Source: Casuarina equisetifolia (lineage: Eukaryota; Streptophyta; Magnoliopsida; Fagales; Casuarinaceae). Taken from it: a DNA stretch of 64,000 nucleotides. The notes below the pieces were generated by a model. It was not told the origin of the DNA. It saw only the letters and a program-made list of their open reading frames with translations, and ran no database searches. The position numbers and the translations under genes were made by a program. Shown here piece after piece: positions 12,571-24,202 of the stretch (positions are counted from its first letter, which is position 1; each line of letters starts with the position of its first letter). The stretch spans positions 6,386,001 through 6,450,000 of the forward strand of contig CM052355.1 in assembly GCA_028551475.1 (NCBI GenBank). The letters run 5' to 3'.

Positions 12571-13217
12571 TTGACTAGGCCAACTCGACCTTCCCTTCAA
12601 AAATAAACATATGCCGCCTTTATACACTGCACGCGGTATTCTTTAGTAAAAGGCGAAAGAATAGTTCGCTTTGTGCACATTTTTCGGCTCCCTAGATTTA
12701 GAGGTGATCAGGAGATTCGTTTTATAGAACCGGGATCGGGTAAAGCAATAACGTCTTGCCGTGTAGGACTCATCATTTTTGCCTTCAAATTCCATTAGCT
12801 ATTTTTATTTGGTAGTTCTTTCTTATTTCGTGTTTGTTTTCTTCAACGTCAAACAAGTTTTCCAACACTGCAGCCCCTGGTCACTTTCCTTCATCTTTCA
12901 CGCTTCCCATAGAACATATAAACTTATCTATATGTAGATGCATTCTTCATGAGTATGCTCTTTCATTAAGTGATAATTTGCCAATCTTTGCTCTGGTAGT
13001 CTTTAGATAGGTTGCTTTCCAAGCTAGCACCCTTTCCAAACCGGGGTCCTGACTTGATTCAGGAAAAATGTTTGCAGCCTTCGTGGATTCTTTGAAAGTA
13101 TGGAATGAGCATAGCAAGACACAACTTTGGTGTGTTATTTAGGCTATGCCCTCCATCAAATTTCTTGAAGGGTATGTAAAGTGTTCACAAGTATAAGTCC
13201 TTGGAAGAGTCTCTTTG
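12571..13217. repeat. right copy of a diverged ~647-bp direct repeat
   Basis: Partner of 9711-10357. In this copy a stretch near 13059-13136 reads on the plus strand as an open segment containing KVWNEHSKTQLWCV. The same stretch in the left copy is shifted and broken. It might be a remnant exon of an unrecognised gene, or chance. Confidence 0.8.
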
Positions 13218-14114
13218 CTTAAAAAGAATGGTTGATTGTAATGGTCATTTCAGGTTGATTAGTTTTGCATGTTTATTGATTACATACCTAAAAGGAATAT
13301 GAGATGTTATGTCAACATGCTCAGTGTATGCATAAGGATTTGGCATCATTCTAGTTTCTTGTTGTAACTTTTATTTATTTATTTATTTATCTTCACTCGA
13401 AGTTTAGTGCGGCTAAAGAAATTTCACGTAAGAAAGGTTTTATTTATTTATCTTCACATAAGAAATTTCACTCGAAGTTTAGTGCGGCTAGAACTACAAG
13501 AGTTGTGTATTATTTTCAAAAATAAGAGAGGAAATGTGACTCACCTTCGAAAATAGATCTTTGTTGCAACAGAAACTGACGAGCACTTCAGGCCAAAAAA
13601 ATTAATTGGGGGCAACAAAACGTGCAAATAACTGTATACATCACTTTCAATGGGGGGCAAGCTCTGTCTTGGATTAAGTAACAAAGGTTTAGCTCAAGAA
13701 TTTTTAAGAAAACTCTTATTTAGGTAACTTTTAAGCGCCGGATAAGTTTGTGAATTGTTTTTTAAAGAATTGGTATGATTTCGATAAAATATTTTATTTT
13801 ATTTTATTTTGTTTCAACCTTAATTTTTCCTTCCAGCTTAAGATTATTTATAGAATTGAAATAATTTGACTTAAAAATAAATTAAATCAAACTTTCTGAC
13901 TAATACTATGTTGCGTCAGGGGTGGAGCCTCATCTTGCCGTCAAAGGGCCTTGGTTGAAGAGCCTTGGGCTTCAAGCATTCTACCTAGCTTGGATCTAGC
14001 CCAGCCGGGAGATAATGGACGCGGGCCTAAATTTACCGTTCGAGTAGTTACGTTTAACGGCCAGTCAAAATTTTTGGATTGAAGTTCGGATCTTGAGCTC
14101 CCGGGAAGACGAAC
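13218..14114. other. intergenic DNA with a short tandem duplication
   Basis: About 13370-13492 carries a repeated block: ATTTATTTATCTTCAC and CTCGAAGTTTAGTGCGGCTA both occur twice. The rest is AT-rich until the 5' flank of the pectate lyase-like gene, where GC content rises (about 13915-14114). Confidence 0.5.
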
Positions 14115-17040
14115 ATGGCGTCCCTACCGTACGCTGACGTTGACGCCAACCTGAGAGCGCTGGCGGGTCGGGCTGAGGGGTTCGGACGGTTCTCGGTCGG
14201 AGGCCTCAACGGACCGATCTATTGCGTCACCACTCTTGCAGGTTCTCTTACCTCTTTCGCTTTTGATCAACTTTATTGTAATTTTTTTCTTTTTTGCAAC
14301 GGTGTGTGTTTGACCTATGCTCTTTCTTGTGTCCTTTTCCGTTTTTCTTTACGAACTTTCAATGTTGGCATTGCAATTGAGGTTCAAGGTTTAGATCAGC
14401 AAGTGTTCCACGTTATAAAACTGTTAATTTGTGTTCGAATTTCGATAATAGCTTCCGATGGCTCATATTGCGACAATCTTGTTCAATACTTGTTGGATAC
14501 TTTAGCTGATTTCGATCAATTATCTAGTGTCTGAAACGGCCGGCTACGTCTTATGGATGTCTTGTGGTCTCTTATTGTTGAACAGCTGGATGTAGGAAAC
14601 AAAATTTGTTTTGTTAAGGTTCTTATTTAGGTACATTGACAAGTGCTTGAATCAATTTTCTGTATATTATGTGTTTAAGTCCCAATGGTGTATCAAATTG
14701 ACCATTTTTTGTGTGCAGACGATGGTCCGGGATCCCTTCGGGAAGGATGCCGGAAAAAGGAGCCACTCTGGATTGTCTTTGATGTTTCGGGAGTGATTCA
14801 TCTTTCTTCTTACTTGAATGTATCTTCTTATAAGACGATTGACGGTCGAGGCCAAAAGATAAAGCTCACGGGCAAAGGCTTAAGGCTAAAGGAATGTGAA
14901 CATATAATTGTTTGCAATCTTGAGTTTGCAGGTGGGAGGGGGCACGATGTAGATGGTATACAAATAAAACCAAACTCAAGGCACATATGGATCGACCGGT
15001 GCAGCCTTCATGATTATGATGATGGACTCATAGATATCACCAGACAAAGCACCGATATAACAATTTCAAGGTGGGTAAATTATCCAATGTTATTGGATCA
15101 GAAAGAAAAGCTAAAGTAATCTGTTCTGATGATGATTTCACTTTTGACTCCAGGTGTTACTTTGCTCAACATGACAAGACCATGCTTATTGGGGCAGACG
15201 CCTCTCACATTGGTGATCGTTGCATTAGGGTGACAATTCATCACTGTTTCTTTGATGGGACACGGCAAAGGCACCCTCGTGTTAGATTCGGAAAAGTTCA
15301 TCTATACAACAATTACACCAGAAACTGGGGTATATATGCTGTTTGTGCCAGTGTAGAATCTCAGGTAAATGATTTCTTGTTTTCTGAATATGCATCTCAA
15401 GTTGTCTTTTGCATCCAGAATATGGAGGGTATATAGCTTCTATTTGAATAACGAAACCTTCTTTTTTTTTTTCCCTTTGTTGAAATTATTTTTTGTCAGA
15501 TATACTCTCAATGCAACATATACGAAGCAGGACAGAAGAAAAAGACTTTTGAATATTATACAGAGAAGGTAATGCGATCATCTTGTAGTCTGTACTGGAA
15601 GAACAAAAATTTCACTGATTGTTCATGGCCCTTTATTGCATAAAGACCACAAATTTCAAATGCCCAAGACGTAATGAGAAGAATATAGGCATATGATATG
15701 CTTAAAATGGAAGTTTATGTTGAACGGCCCAAAGTCACATGCATTAGAACGGAAGGTGTTCACTGATTTTTCCATTTTACTCTCCATTAACTTTTGTACC
15801 TCTGTAAGGGCTATCGTAGTGTCATTTTGTACCTCCTTTGATGTTGCCGCTGATTCTTCATCACCAATATCGGGAGAGAGGGAGGGGACGGTGGTTGGGG
15901 CTGGAGATGGGGGGGAATGGTGGTGTTGGTTGGGGGGGTTGGGCTTATTATCCCTTGACTAATTACATGTCCAGCTACCATTTCTTCTGTGCATTAGCAA
16001 GCTTTATCTCCGTCAAATCAAGGGTCCTTATAAACCCCCAACTTTTTAGCAATTAGCTCCAGCTTTACCATTTAACTCTTAACTCCAAAAAGCTATTCTA
16101 GGCCGCAGGTTACCAACTGATTATTTGATAAAAAGAATGCTGTCGTCAGATATTTTATAGAAAAGAATGCTGTCGTCAGATATTTTAAAGAAGAGAATGC
16201 TTTTACGTATCTGATATTTTGTTAGGTATCTGCAATTAAGCCAGTATGTTACTTGATATCTTTCAGTTCAGCCTTCTTCCAGATGAAACCTGGTAAAGGG
16301 AGCTGTAAGCGAGGGATATTCTCTTTGGAAAGTAAAGATCTGCTCTAGAGTACAAGGCTTCAAGTTTAGTGTATTGCTTCAATTGCAGCGTAACAATCAG
16401 TCTGTCATTCTCATGGTTGACTGACCAACTCTTAGCACTAACCAAATAGTGTAGTACTCTCACTAGATTATCTTTGTAGATGTTGTTTTCTCCGTAAAAT
16501 GGAGATTGCTGACTCTCAGCAAGTTGGCCAGAAAATATATTTAGTTGCTTTTTACTGGTAGCTAGATCTATTAGGATTACATTCTTGGAAAATAAAAGTT
16601 CCTTGCATGTCATCAGTACCTGAGAAGAAGCTGAATCACCGAGGGGTCTGTCCTTGTGGGTAAAAAAAAAAGTGCAGAACTATCTTTTTTTTTGTGATTT
16701 TTCTTAAACCACGAAGATATTATTTGTATGCATTACTGTTCCTCAATTATAAGATGGGTTGTATGCCACTGGCTGTTGACACAATATGATTTCTCTTGAT
16801 CCATAGGCAGCAGATGTGGAAGAGGCAAAGACTGGCTCAATAAGATCAGAGGGAGACTTGTTTCTGAATGGGGCTCAAGCTTGCCTAACGGGGGCCAAGG
16901 AAGAACGTCTGTTCCATCCAAGTGAATTTTACCCAACATGGACGATGGAAGGAGTTTCGGATTCTCTTAAGGATATTCTCCAAATTTGCACCGGTTGGCA
17001 AGCCATTTGTCGGCCAGCGGAGCAGACAGTAATTTCATAG
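14115..17040 (+). CDS. pectate lyase-like protein (polysaccharide lyase family 1)
   Basis: Five exons, 14115-14241, 14719-15070, 15154-15364, 15500-15568 and 16807-17040, give 330 residues with GT-AG splices. Family-1 pectate lyases cleave de-esterified homogalacturonan by Ca2+-dependent beta-elimination. Visible motifs are DDGPGSLREGC, IDGRGQ, GGRGHDVDGIQIK (Ca-binding acidic residues), WIDRCSLHDYDDGLID and RQRHPRVRFG, which contains the RxPxxR catalytic arginine motif. The protein closely follows the remembered Arabidopsis At3g55140 product. Unlike most plant pectate lyases (about 400 residues or more, secreted), it starts MASLPYADVD with no signal peptide, so its location and substrate access are unclear. 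That may be a real property of this clade. Intron 4 (1.24 kb) holds tandem repeats and a G-rich tract. Confidence 0.92.
15871..15953 (+). other. G-rich tract in intron 4 (possible G-quadruplex)
   Basis: Six runs of three or more G, including two runs of seven, lie on the sense strand within about 85 bases. The rest of the intron is AT-rich. Confidence 0.5.
16128..16202 (+). repeat. short tandem repeat in pectate lyase-like intron 4
   Basis: AAAAGAATGCTGTCGTCAGA followed by TATTTTA occurs twice in tandem, with a third partial, diverged unit beginning AGAGAATGCT. The unit is about 34 bp. Confidence 0.65.
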
Positions 17041-17370
17041 CTACTCTTAAAAGATATTCTCGTGTGTTTATGCAATAAGATGTAACTCTTATCTAAATGG
17101 GGTTTTTCTCTCTGAAAATATTTGTTTCCATATTGTAGCTGGCGACATTTGTTCATATCTGTGTAAGATTTATTCTTTTCTAATGAAATTAATATACGGA
17201 GTGTTGTTTCAAAACCTGGCCTTTGCGAGTGTTAGCTGTTATGATAGAGTTGAATTCAATAAACAGCACTTGACGGCTATCTAACTAGTCAGCTGTAGCA
17301 CATGTCAATTAATTCTCTATCCGGTGCGAATTCCGGGTTCTCATCCCGGCAGCGGAATTATCATTATTTT

Positions 17371-17503
17371 TGGGGCGGGGCCCTGGCTCAGTGGCGTTCT
17401 CTGAGCCTAACCCTGACCGGCCGTCCCACCGGTCAGGGGTTCGAATCCCGTCCCTCCCCCCTCCCCGGGTGTGTGAGTTTTAAAAAAAAAAAAAAAAAAA
17501 AAA
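17371..17503 (+). mobile_element. tRNA-derived SINE
   Basis: A pol III box A (TGGCTCAGTGG, 17384-17394) and box B (GGTTCGAATCC, 17438-17448), spaced as in a tRNA promoter, are followed by a C-rich tail and a 22-base poly(A) run (17482-17503). It is not a functional tRNA: the stem-loop between the boxes is a perfect 10-bp hairpin (CCCTGACCGG with CCGGTCAGGG, 8-base loop) rather than a normal anticodon arm. Target duplications are not clear. TGGCGACATTT occurs at about 17142 and again at about 17512, flanking a longer 370-bp interval. Confidence 0.75.
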
Positions 17504-17762
17504 TCTAAGTGGCGACATTTATGACTTTGTTCACATGATTAACATTTTCTACCTGAAAAATATCCACTTTTTTTGCTAACCTCCATTAAGTTGATTGGGA
17601 ATACTTTAGTCTAGAAGTGAAAACCAACAATGCCCAAGCTAATAGTAATACTGCAGAATACTTCTTTGAAAACTGAAAAAGGCTATTCGAAGCAGATTTA
17701 TAGGTACAGAGGATATGAGAATTTTACTCTTTGTTTGGCAGTAAATTATGTTTAGTATATAT

Positions 17763-19679
17763 TTAGCGAGGCAGGCAAACCCCTAAATTCAACGATGAAG
17801 ATGATCTAGAGGTAGGACTACCCAAGGAGGAAGCCCCACTGAACAAATGTGACAAGTAATTTCCCAGGTCATCAGGAGAATACTTCAGCAAAAGCACCAA
17901 ATTCTTCTGACCAATTAGTACCCCCGAAGCCATATCATAAAATTCTCGATAGACTGGAACCAGTTTCTTTGCTATTGAGGTCTTCAGTCCATCCCTTAAT
18001 TTACCATCTGGGACAACCCATGACCTCTGTTTCGTGTATAATTCTTCAAAAGCCGCATTGAACCTGGTGAAGCACTCCTTTGCCATTTCAGGAGTTATCG
18101 CCGGCGAAGTTTGCCGAGGTAAAGAGGAGAAGACCTTAGTCCACGCCATTGTTTCATAACTTGTTGCGTATTTTCTGACTTTTTTGGCGTGCTTCATCAC
18201 CCAGTCGTTGCCTAGGAGGTGCTTAAGGTTGGTTGTGCGTACCTTCTCAACAATGAAATGGAGATTGTTGGCCAGGAAGAGGTATGTTAAGGAAACATCT
18301 TTGTAGAGCTCTGCCTTCCTGTCAAGCTTGCACAAAAGAAGTAATATTAGCCCCGCCAAGTAGACCGACACAGCCGCTGTTGGGCCGTCATCGGTGGTTG
18401 GACTCTCAAAGTAAGATTCCGGTAGGGATGGAGTTGCCGGCCATCGGTTATCGACGATGATGCAGGAGAGAATAGCTCCATAATCTGCAAGGGAAGATAT
18501 GTAACCCATTGCTGATTGGGTCAGCGGGTGAATGCCTCCCCCGAACGCCACAGTTCTTGGTGAGTCCTTTCGAATCGTTGTTTCGAATTCAGATAGCATG
18601 GCGCGGAGGGGATCACCAAGTTTTAAGTATGTCACAGCTTGTAGCCTGATAGCTGAGGTTGATTCAGAGATGAATATCTGTTCAATCTCCGGCCGCAACT
18701 CACAGACTGCTTCAAAGAGGTCCATCAACTGGAAAGTTCTGTCCAGTGAATGGCTAATCTTTGATATCAGTTCGGGGAATCTGAAAAGATTAATTGCTCC
18801 TTCTTTGGTTATTTCCGAAAAGCACAACTCTCTGATCTTCTTGGATGCTGAGAATACATGATCGCAGAGAACTTTTTCTCCACTGTACAATCTTCTCACA
18901 GCAATCTTTGTTGCAGTAATCCATCTCATAACCACGTGCCCAAGGTCTTCCGTATTCATCTTTTGAATTTGAGAAGATCTGAACTTTTCAATTCCAAGAT
19001 GACACAGTCCCTCATCTACCACGGCCTTGCTGATAATTATGTATACGTTCGCACACTCTTTGCCATAACCGGACATAATCATGCAGTCAGCTATGGACTT
19101 CAAATCTGTCAGGGCAAGAGCTGAGACTCTCTCCACCTCCGTGATTGCTTCACCGGCAAATTCGAACTCATCTGACAGAATCTCTTCTTCACAATCAAAA
19201 TTGCTTGACCCACTTGACGATTGACTGGATACCGATTCCGGATGAAGATGGTCACGGTTTTCGGACAGTATCCGATGAAACTCTTTTTCAAGCCGTTTCA
19301 TGGCTTTTTGCATTAGGTTCTGAGCAAGTATGAGCTTCTCGGATGTAGAATTTTCGCTGACTAAGAAATGCATTGCTCGCCACAAGTCCTTGACAGACTT
19401 GAGAAAGTCTTTAGCTTCTTTTCTGTCATGGTGGAACAGAGAAGTAGCTTTGACGTATGAGGGAGAGTTTGTATCCCATTTGGAGATGATTAATTCAGCA
19501 TTTTCAATGCTTTCTTCCATCATGGCCTCACATACAGTGTGGCAGGGGGTGGAAGGGGTAGTGTGGGAGCTTGGAAATGAATACGAAGAGGAAAGGGTCT
19601 TTAAGGAAGAGAAGAAGGGACTTTGCACTAATCTTCCTGAGATGATTTTGCTTTTCTTTGGGGTTTCAGGTAGCAACAT
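17763..19679 (-). CDS. EXO70H: EXO70H-class exocyst complex subunit
   Basis: One uninterrupted 638-residue frame from an ATG at 19679. EXO70 is the exocyst subunit that binds PI(4,5)P2 and tethers secretory vesicles to the plasma membrane; plants have many copies, and class H members are often linked to defence and trichome functions. The N-terminal region is Ser/Thr-rich (SPFFSSLKTLSSSYSFPSS). The central part carries the family pattern ALTDLKSIADCMIMSGYGKE, and the C-terminal Exo70 domain (about 240-615) includes HPLTQSAMGYISSLADY, FLANNLHFIVEKV and LLGNDWV. A single exon is usual for the EXO70D/E/F/H groups. A TATATA at about 19820 and a GT/GA microsatellite at 19752-19779 lie in the 5' flank. 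By position it is the probable counterpart of EXO70H1, but the number cannot be assigned from sequence alone. Confidence 0.9.
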   Translation of the reverse strand: MLLPETPKKSKIISGRLVQSPFFSSLKTLSSSYSFPSSHTTPSTPCHTVCEAMMEESIENAELIISKWDTNSPSYVKATSLFHHDRKEAKDFLKSVKDLWRAMHFLVSENSTSEKLILAQNLMQKAMKRLEKEFHRILSENRDHLHPESVSSQSSSGSSNFDCEEEILSDEFEFAGEAITEVERVSALALTDLKSIADCMIMSGYGKECANVYIIISKAVVDEGLCHLGIEKFRSSQIQKMNTEDLGHVVMRWITATKIAVRRLYSGEKVLCDHVFSASKKIRELCFSEITKEGAINLFRFPELISKISHSLDRTFQLMDLFEAVCELRPEIEQIFISESTSAIRLQAVTYLKLGDPLRAMLSEFETTIRKDSPRTVAFGGGIHPLTQSAMGYISSLADYGAILSCIIVDNRWPATPSLPESYFESPTTDDGPTAAVSVYLAGLILLLLCKLDRKAELYKDVSLTYLFLANNLHFIVEKVRTTNLKHLLGNDWVMKHAKKVRKYATSYETMAWTKVFSSLPRQTSPAITPEMAKECFTRFNAAFEELYTKQRSWVVPDGKLRDGLKTSIAKKLVPVYREFYDMASGVLIGQKNLVLLLKYSPDDLGNYLSHLFSGASSLGSPTSRSSSSLNLGVCLPR

Positions 19680-19751
19680 GGTGCCTTGAAGGGCAAGAAA
19701 TTAAAACTGAGGACAGAGCTTAAAGGCGTTGCCTATCTAGTTTTCAAGTCT

Positions 19752-19779
19752 TGTGTGTGTGTGTGAGAGAGAGAGAGAG
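19752..19779. repeat. (GT)n(GA)n microsatellite upstream of EXO70H
   Basis: Pure GT repeats run directly into GA repeats about 75-100 bases upstream of the EXO70H start codon, probably in the 5' UTR. Confidence 0.8.
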
Positions 19780-21180
19780 CTTAAAGTTGATTGTTTTGGC
19801 TTCTTGGTTAAGTTGTAGGCGTATATAAAGAGAAAGAAAGCTGCTAGTTCCTGCTAGAGGAAGGCGAGTTGGCTTGAATTTGCAAGAAGAACCACTAAGG
19901 ACTGTCCACGCGCCATGAGTATAATCACTGTATATCGATAGGAGCTCCAAATTTGAATGACAAAAAGGAAAAAGTTGACTTTTTCTATTTTAGAATAATC
20001 TAGATAGATCCATTTGAGCCTCCATGTATCTGTAGATGTCAGCGAAGTTCAGCATGTATGCTCTGACGAGACTTTTACTGAAGTTTTTGGTTTTAAGTTC
20101 TTCCACGAAACATTCGACCTTTGTTTCTCATTCACGTGTCTTTTACAAGGCAGTGCGTAGATTTCGGTTCAGGAACTCCTACATAGCTTAGTCGATTTTC
20201 CTTTAAGTTCAATTTGTTCTACATTTTACAGGACCGTGCACTAACGCCGGGGGGAGGGGGAGACCGGTGTAGGTTCTGGGAAACAACCTGGAAAAGGAAG
20301 GATTTTTCTGGTTTTCATGCATATTCCGCAATCTTGCCTGCCGTCAACCCCTCTAATTCAGCTTGTCACCTTTAGAGGGCCAAGTCTACCACCCATTGGT
20401 GACAGAGTGCCTGACTTTGTCCATCCCATATTTCGGTCTACTAAGTATCGATCCATACGTTTCTATTTGTTCCCATTTCTAGCGAAATCAGGAAGCTTTT
20501 CAGCGTTATTTTCACGAGACAGACATGATTCCTTGAGTTTCAAGTCAATCTGAATGCCTAAGATGTTCCATGAATTATTACGACAGGGAAACCTACCTTC
20601 CGAGCACCCTTTTCGGACTGCCACTTAGCAAAGATCCCCCCTTCCCTTTTTCCCAGTTCCGTTCCTTGTTTTTGTCTTCCTGTGTCTTTCCTCGTTGTTG
20701 CTTCTTTTTGTCCTTGTCCCACATAAGAAGAGAGGAAGAAGATCGCATTAATACAAATAAATCGTATCTAGGTCTGGTAAGCAATTGCGACGTCTCACTG
20801 GTGATGTTTGGTGTAGTCTGTAAGATCTGTAATTAGAATAACCATCTTGTTATCATCTTTTCCCCCTGATAAACGGTGATACGTTCCCTGAATAGGAAAC
20901 TCTTTGACCAAAATGATTCCACCCAATCACTTCTTTTTCCTACTTCCCTTCCAATCTCATGGCGATGAATGTTTTAATATGAGCCACATTTCACCATGAT
21001 ATGGTTATTAGTTTCTGCAGATAAGGAAGTTTTTTGTACCTTGCCTTGTTGACCAAGCTCCGATCTCTGTTCAACCATTACTGCAGCTGCTTGCCATCGG
21101 ACCTTGAAAACTTCGGACAAGCACATATGAGCTGAGCACTTGCTCATGCATTAGTCAGAAAGAAAACGCTTTGTCACTAA

Positions 21181-21216
21181 TATATTTTACTTAAATTAAT
21201 TTTTAAGTAAAATATA
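21181..21216. repeat. perfect 14-bp-arm palindrome
   Basis: TATATTTTACTTAA at 21181-21194 and its exact reverse complement at 21203-21216, with an 8-base AT loop. It could be a hairpin or chance in AT-rich DNA. Confidence 0.6.
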
Positions 21217-23395
21217 TTTTTTAACTTTCAAAACCTTTGATAACTTCATAAAATTTCCTCGAAGATATATGGATTCAAATATTCTGGAAACTTTGGTAGT
21301 GTCACGAGATTTGCTCGAAATTGCAGATACACCATTATTCTTAAGTTCTTCAAATGGATATCTACCTACCCACTGTGTTTTCTAGTCATTCCAGAAGATA
21401 ATGCTTCATGTGCATTAGATCGGTTCGATGGGGGTTTTTCCTGACAGTTGCGTAAAGACCAGGATGGCAATGGATGTGTATAATTGCCTTCCGGCCAGGG
21501 ATTGAGAACTTTGACGAGGGTGGTTCATGTTGAACACTTGTTTGCATCGGCTTCGTTTGTCAATGATTCAGTTCTCACGGTATAGGTGCTAGTGTCCAAG
21601 AAGACAAATTTTCCTAGCAGAGAAAAGCTGTTATTTCAGCTATCTAAGTTCTTGTTTCATCAATGGGATAATTTGTTAGACTAGACTCTCTGCTGCCATG
21701 CCTTTGAATCTTCATAATTCTAGAGCCTCGACAGAAATGACGAGGCTGCCAATAAGCATGACGTTCCCAACCCGACACAGCATGACCTCACAAAAACAAA
21801 AAAAGAAGGCAAGATGTCACGAAACCCAAACCAAATTCTGGGCGGAGGAGTCATCGTAATCATAGTCTAACTTCAATAGCGGGACTGAAACCTACATTCT
21901 GCACGAGGAAAATAATCCCAATGAATTTCTGACCGACTACAACGACTGCATAGAAAGATTACTCCAGCAAGAATAGACTCACTCTGATCAAATGTGCGCA
22001 CGATTGTGTGGATGATGAACCCCAGTGACTTCTGCGTCATCATCACCAGCAAAAATCTCTTTCTTATTCTAATGCTTTCATAATCCACATTCTCTGTCCC
22101 GATCCAATTAACTGACCTGAAACTTGCCGTTCATGGACCATTGTTATGAGAAGGACCCCCTCTTTTGTTTTTTAATGTTCAGAGCTTTTATAACTGATTA
22201 TTTGTGGCTTTTCAAGACTTTAACGTTTTTAGCCAAGTCAAGAAACGGGTTTTTCCCCACGTTGTTCCCATGATTCGTTTTGGGTGTTGGAAAATTTGGG
22301 TTTCTTCAAATACAAGTGGTTGCCATTAATGTATGAGGATGTGTAGAACTAAGACAGGGGAAGTTCAGATTTGAATGACTCTTGAGATTACCAACTTGGC
22401 GATCTTCTTCAACAGTAACGGTCCATGATGGGAAGGAAAAGGAACAGCTCCGCCATGACCACACAAGTCTCTTCCAAAGTATGAAAGTCTCCCAAGTCGC
22501 ACGAAGCAAATTATAAGATACGTTGTCCCAGTGATTCAGATCAGCATGATGACATTAACAACATGCTGTTGAGACTTCTGATGGGGGTCCTTTCGTCTAG
22601 ACAAGGCTGCGAAGTGAAAAAACACAAGGATTCTATGGCTGTCTTGGACTGCTTATATTCTCCTTCATCTCGTTTTCCAAATTTTTAGTACTATATTTTT
22701 TAAACCTCACCTACAAACCATCACAAGGAGTATTCTTAACAAATAAAATAAAACCACATATTTCATAATTACATTTCTAAGCAAATATTAGTTGATCATT
22801 GAAATTCAAACTAAACAATTATCTTCCATATATTATATTCGTGAAAAATCAGATACTTTATTACATCTATCACTTGAGACGTTAAATTTAGTTGTCCCTT
22901 AACCTCTATTTGAATTAAAAACCTATCATTTTTTGTAATAACATGCTACAATGTCGCCGTGTGGAAATATATATTACCTTAAATCATCAAGTGTTTCTTA
23001 TTCCATAAAAATTTTGAACCAAACTTATGTGTTTGCCATTTACAACAAATGACTCTAAACTAAGAAGGAATAAGAAATTTTTTTGATTTCTAATTCGGAT
23101 AGATAATAAAAGATCAGTTCTATCTAACATCTAAACATTTCAAACTACAGGCACCCAGGCAGTCGATATAACGCACCAAATTCTGTCTCATCAGTCTCTA
23201 ATTGTACACCACACTACATAAAATAGGAACACATCAATAATGGGATCCCATTTCCCTAACTTACGAATTTGGACGATCTCACGATGATAGCAACTTCCCT
23301 CAATACAGCTCAATAGTTGAGCCCCACCTTCGTAGAACAAGCACTACCTAGGATTTAAACCATAACTTTCCGAAAGAAGAAATCTTGATTCTTTA

Positions 23396-23424
23396 TAATA
23401 TATATATATAGAGAGAGAGAGAGA
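23396..23424. repeat. (AT)n(GA)n microsatellite
   Basis: Alternating TA followed directly by seven GA units. Confidence 0.75.
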
Positions 23425-24202
23425 CGAGATAGTGTTACTCGTATTAAGGATTTGGGAAGCTTCATCTTACACGTAAATCACATTACAAGTACCCTAAGGC
23501 TTGGAGGCTTCGAGTATACTGAAGCAAAGTTTTACGCTTTGGACATGAAGAGGAATGGAGAAATGGAAGTGCCCGGGAATTCTTCGTGAGAAACCACAGC
23601 AGAACAAGCCCCAAAGAGGTTGCGAACTCAAAGACGCTCCAACAGCCCCGTATTGAAGCATTAAAGAAATTGGAAACAGTTGCAGGCTTGGAGGAAACAC
23701 TATGCCAATGTAGATCGGAACACGGAACCACAAAATGCACAACAGAAGAATGTTGTCAGCATGTTTCTTTCGCGAGTTCATAGGTGTCCCATTTCAGGCG
23801 CAAATGAATGACCTGATTATGCATTCCTCATTAGACGAGAGGATGTTAATTTGCATCAGATAGATAGCTAACACGACCATGGTACCAGGAATGGAAAAAC
23901 TAAGAATAAACAAGAAATGAAATGACAATCATCGGCCAGCCAAAAAAGTATGAAAACGACAACTATCCACTATGAAGGCACTCAACAAATGAGAACAGAT
24001 AATCATATTTTAACTCACGAACCTGGAAACCTAGAATCTTACTTTAGGTTTTAGCTAAAGCCGAGAGTTACACAAAAAACATAAACAAAAGATCAAGTCC
24101 ACCAACATTAGATTGAGTAAACAACCACCAAAATTTTCCGACCAACTGGGCTATTATGAGATAGTAAAGGCACCAAATCTTCTGAGCTAAAGGACATACA
24201 CC

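Larger units (their letters stand above)
19780..24202. other. 4.4-kb intergenic region, no gene established
   Basis: Contains the EXO70H promoter side, a 14-bp-arm palindrome at 21181-21216, AT-rich DNA at 22.7-23.1 kb and an (AT)n(GA)n microsatellite at about 23396-23424. Two overlapping minus-strand frames at 23483-23781 are hydrophobic in places but match nothing I know. No TE domain was recognised. Confidence 0.45.

Noticed and set aside
9711-13217. The 647-bp direct repeats as LTRs of the enclosed copia remnant
   Set aside because: The pol end is followed by a different sequence with LTR features (TGTTACC start, TATA-like box), and no PBS or polypurine tract adjoins the 647-bp copies.
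17302-17508. Possible functional tRNA gene at the box A/box B pair
   Set aside because: There is no acceptor stem or normal anticodon arm, and a poly(A) tail follows. It is a SINE.
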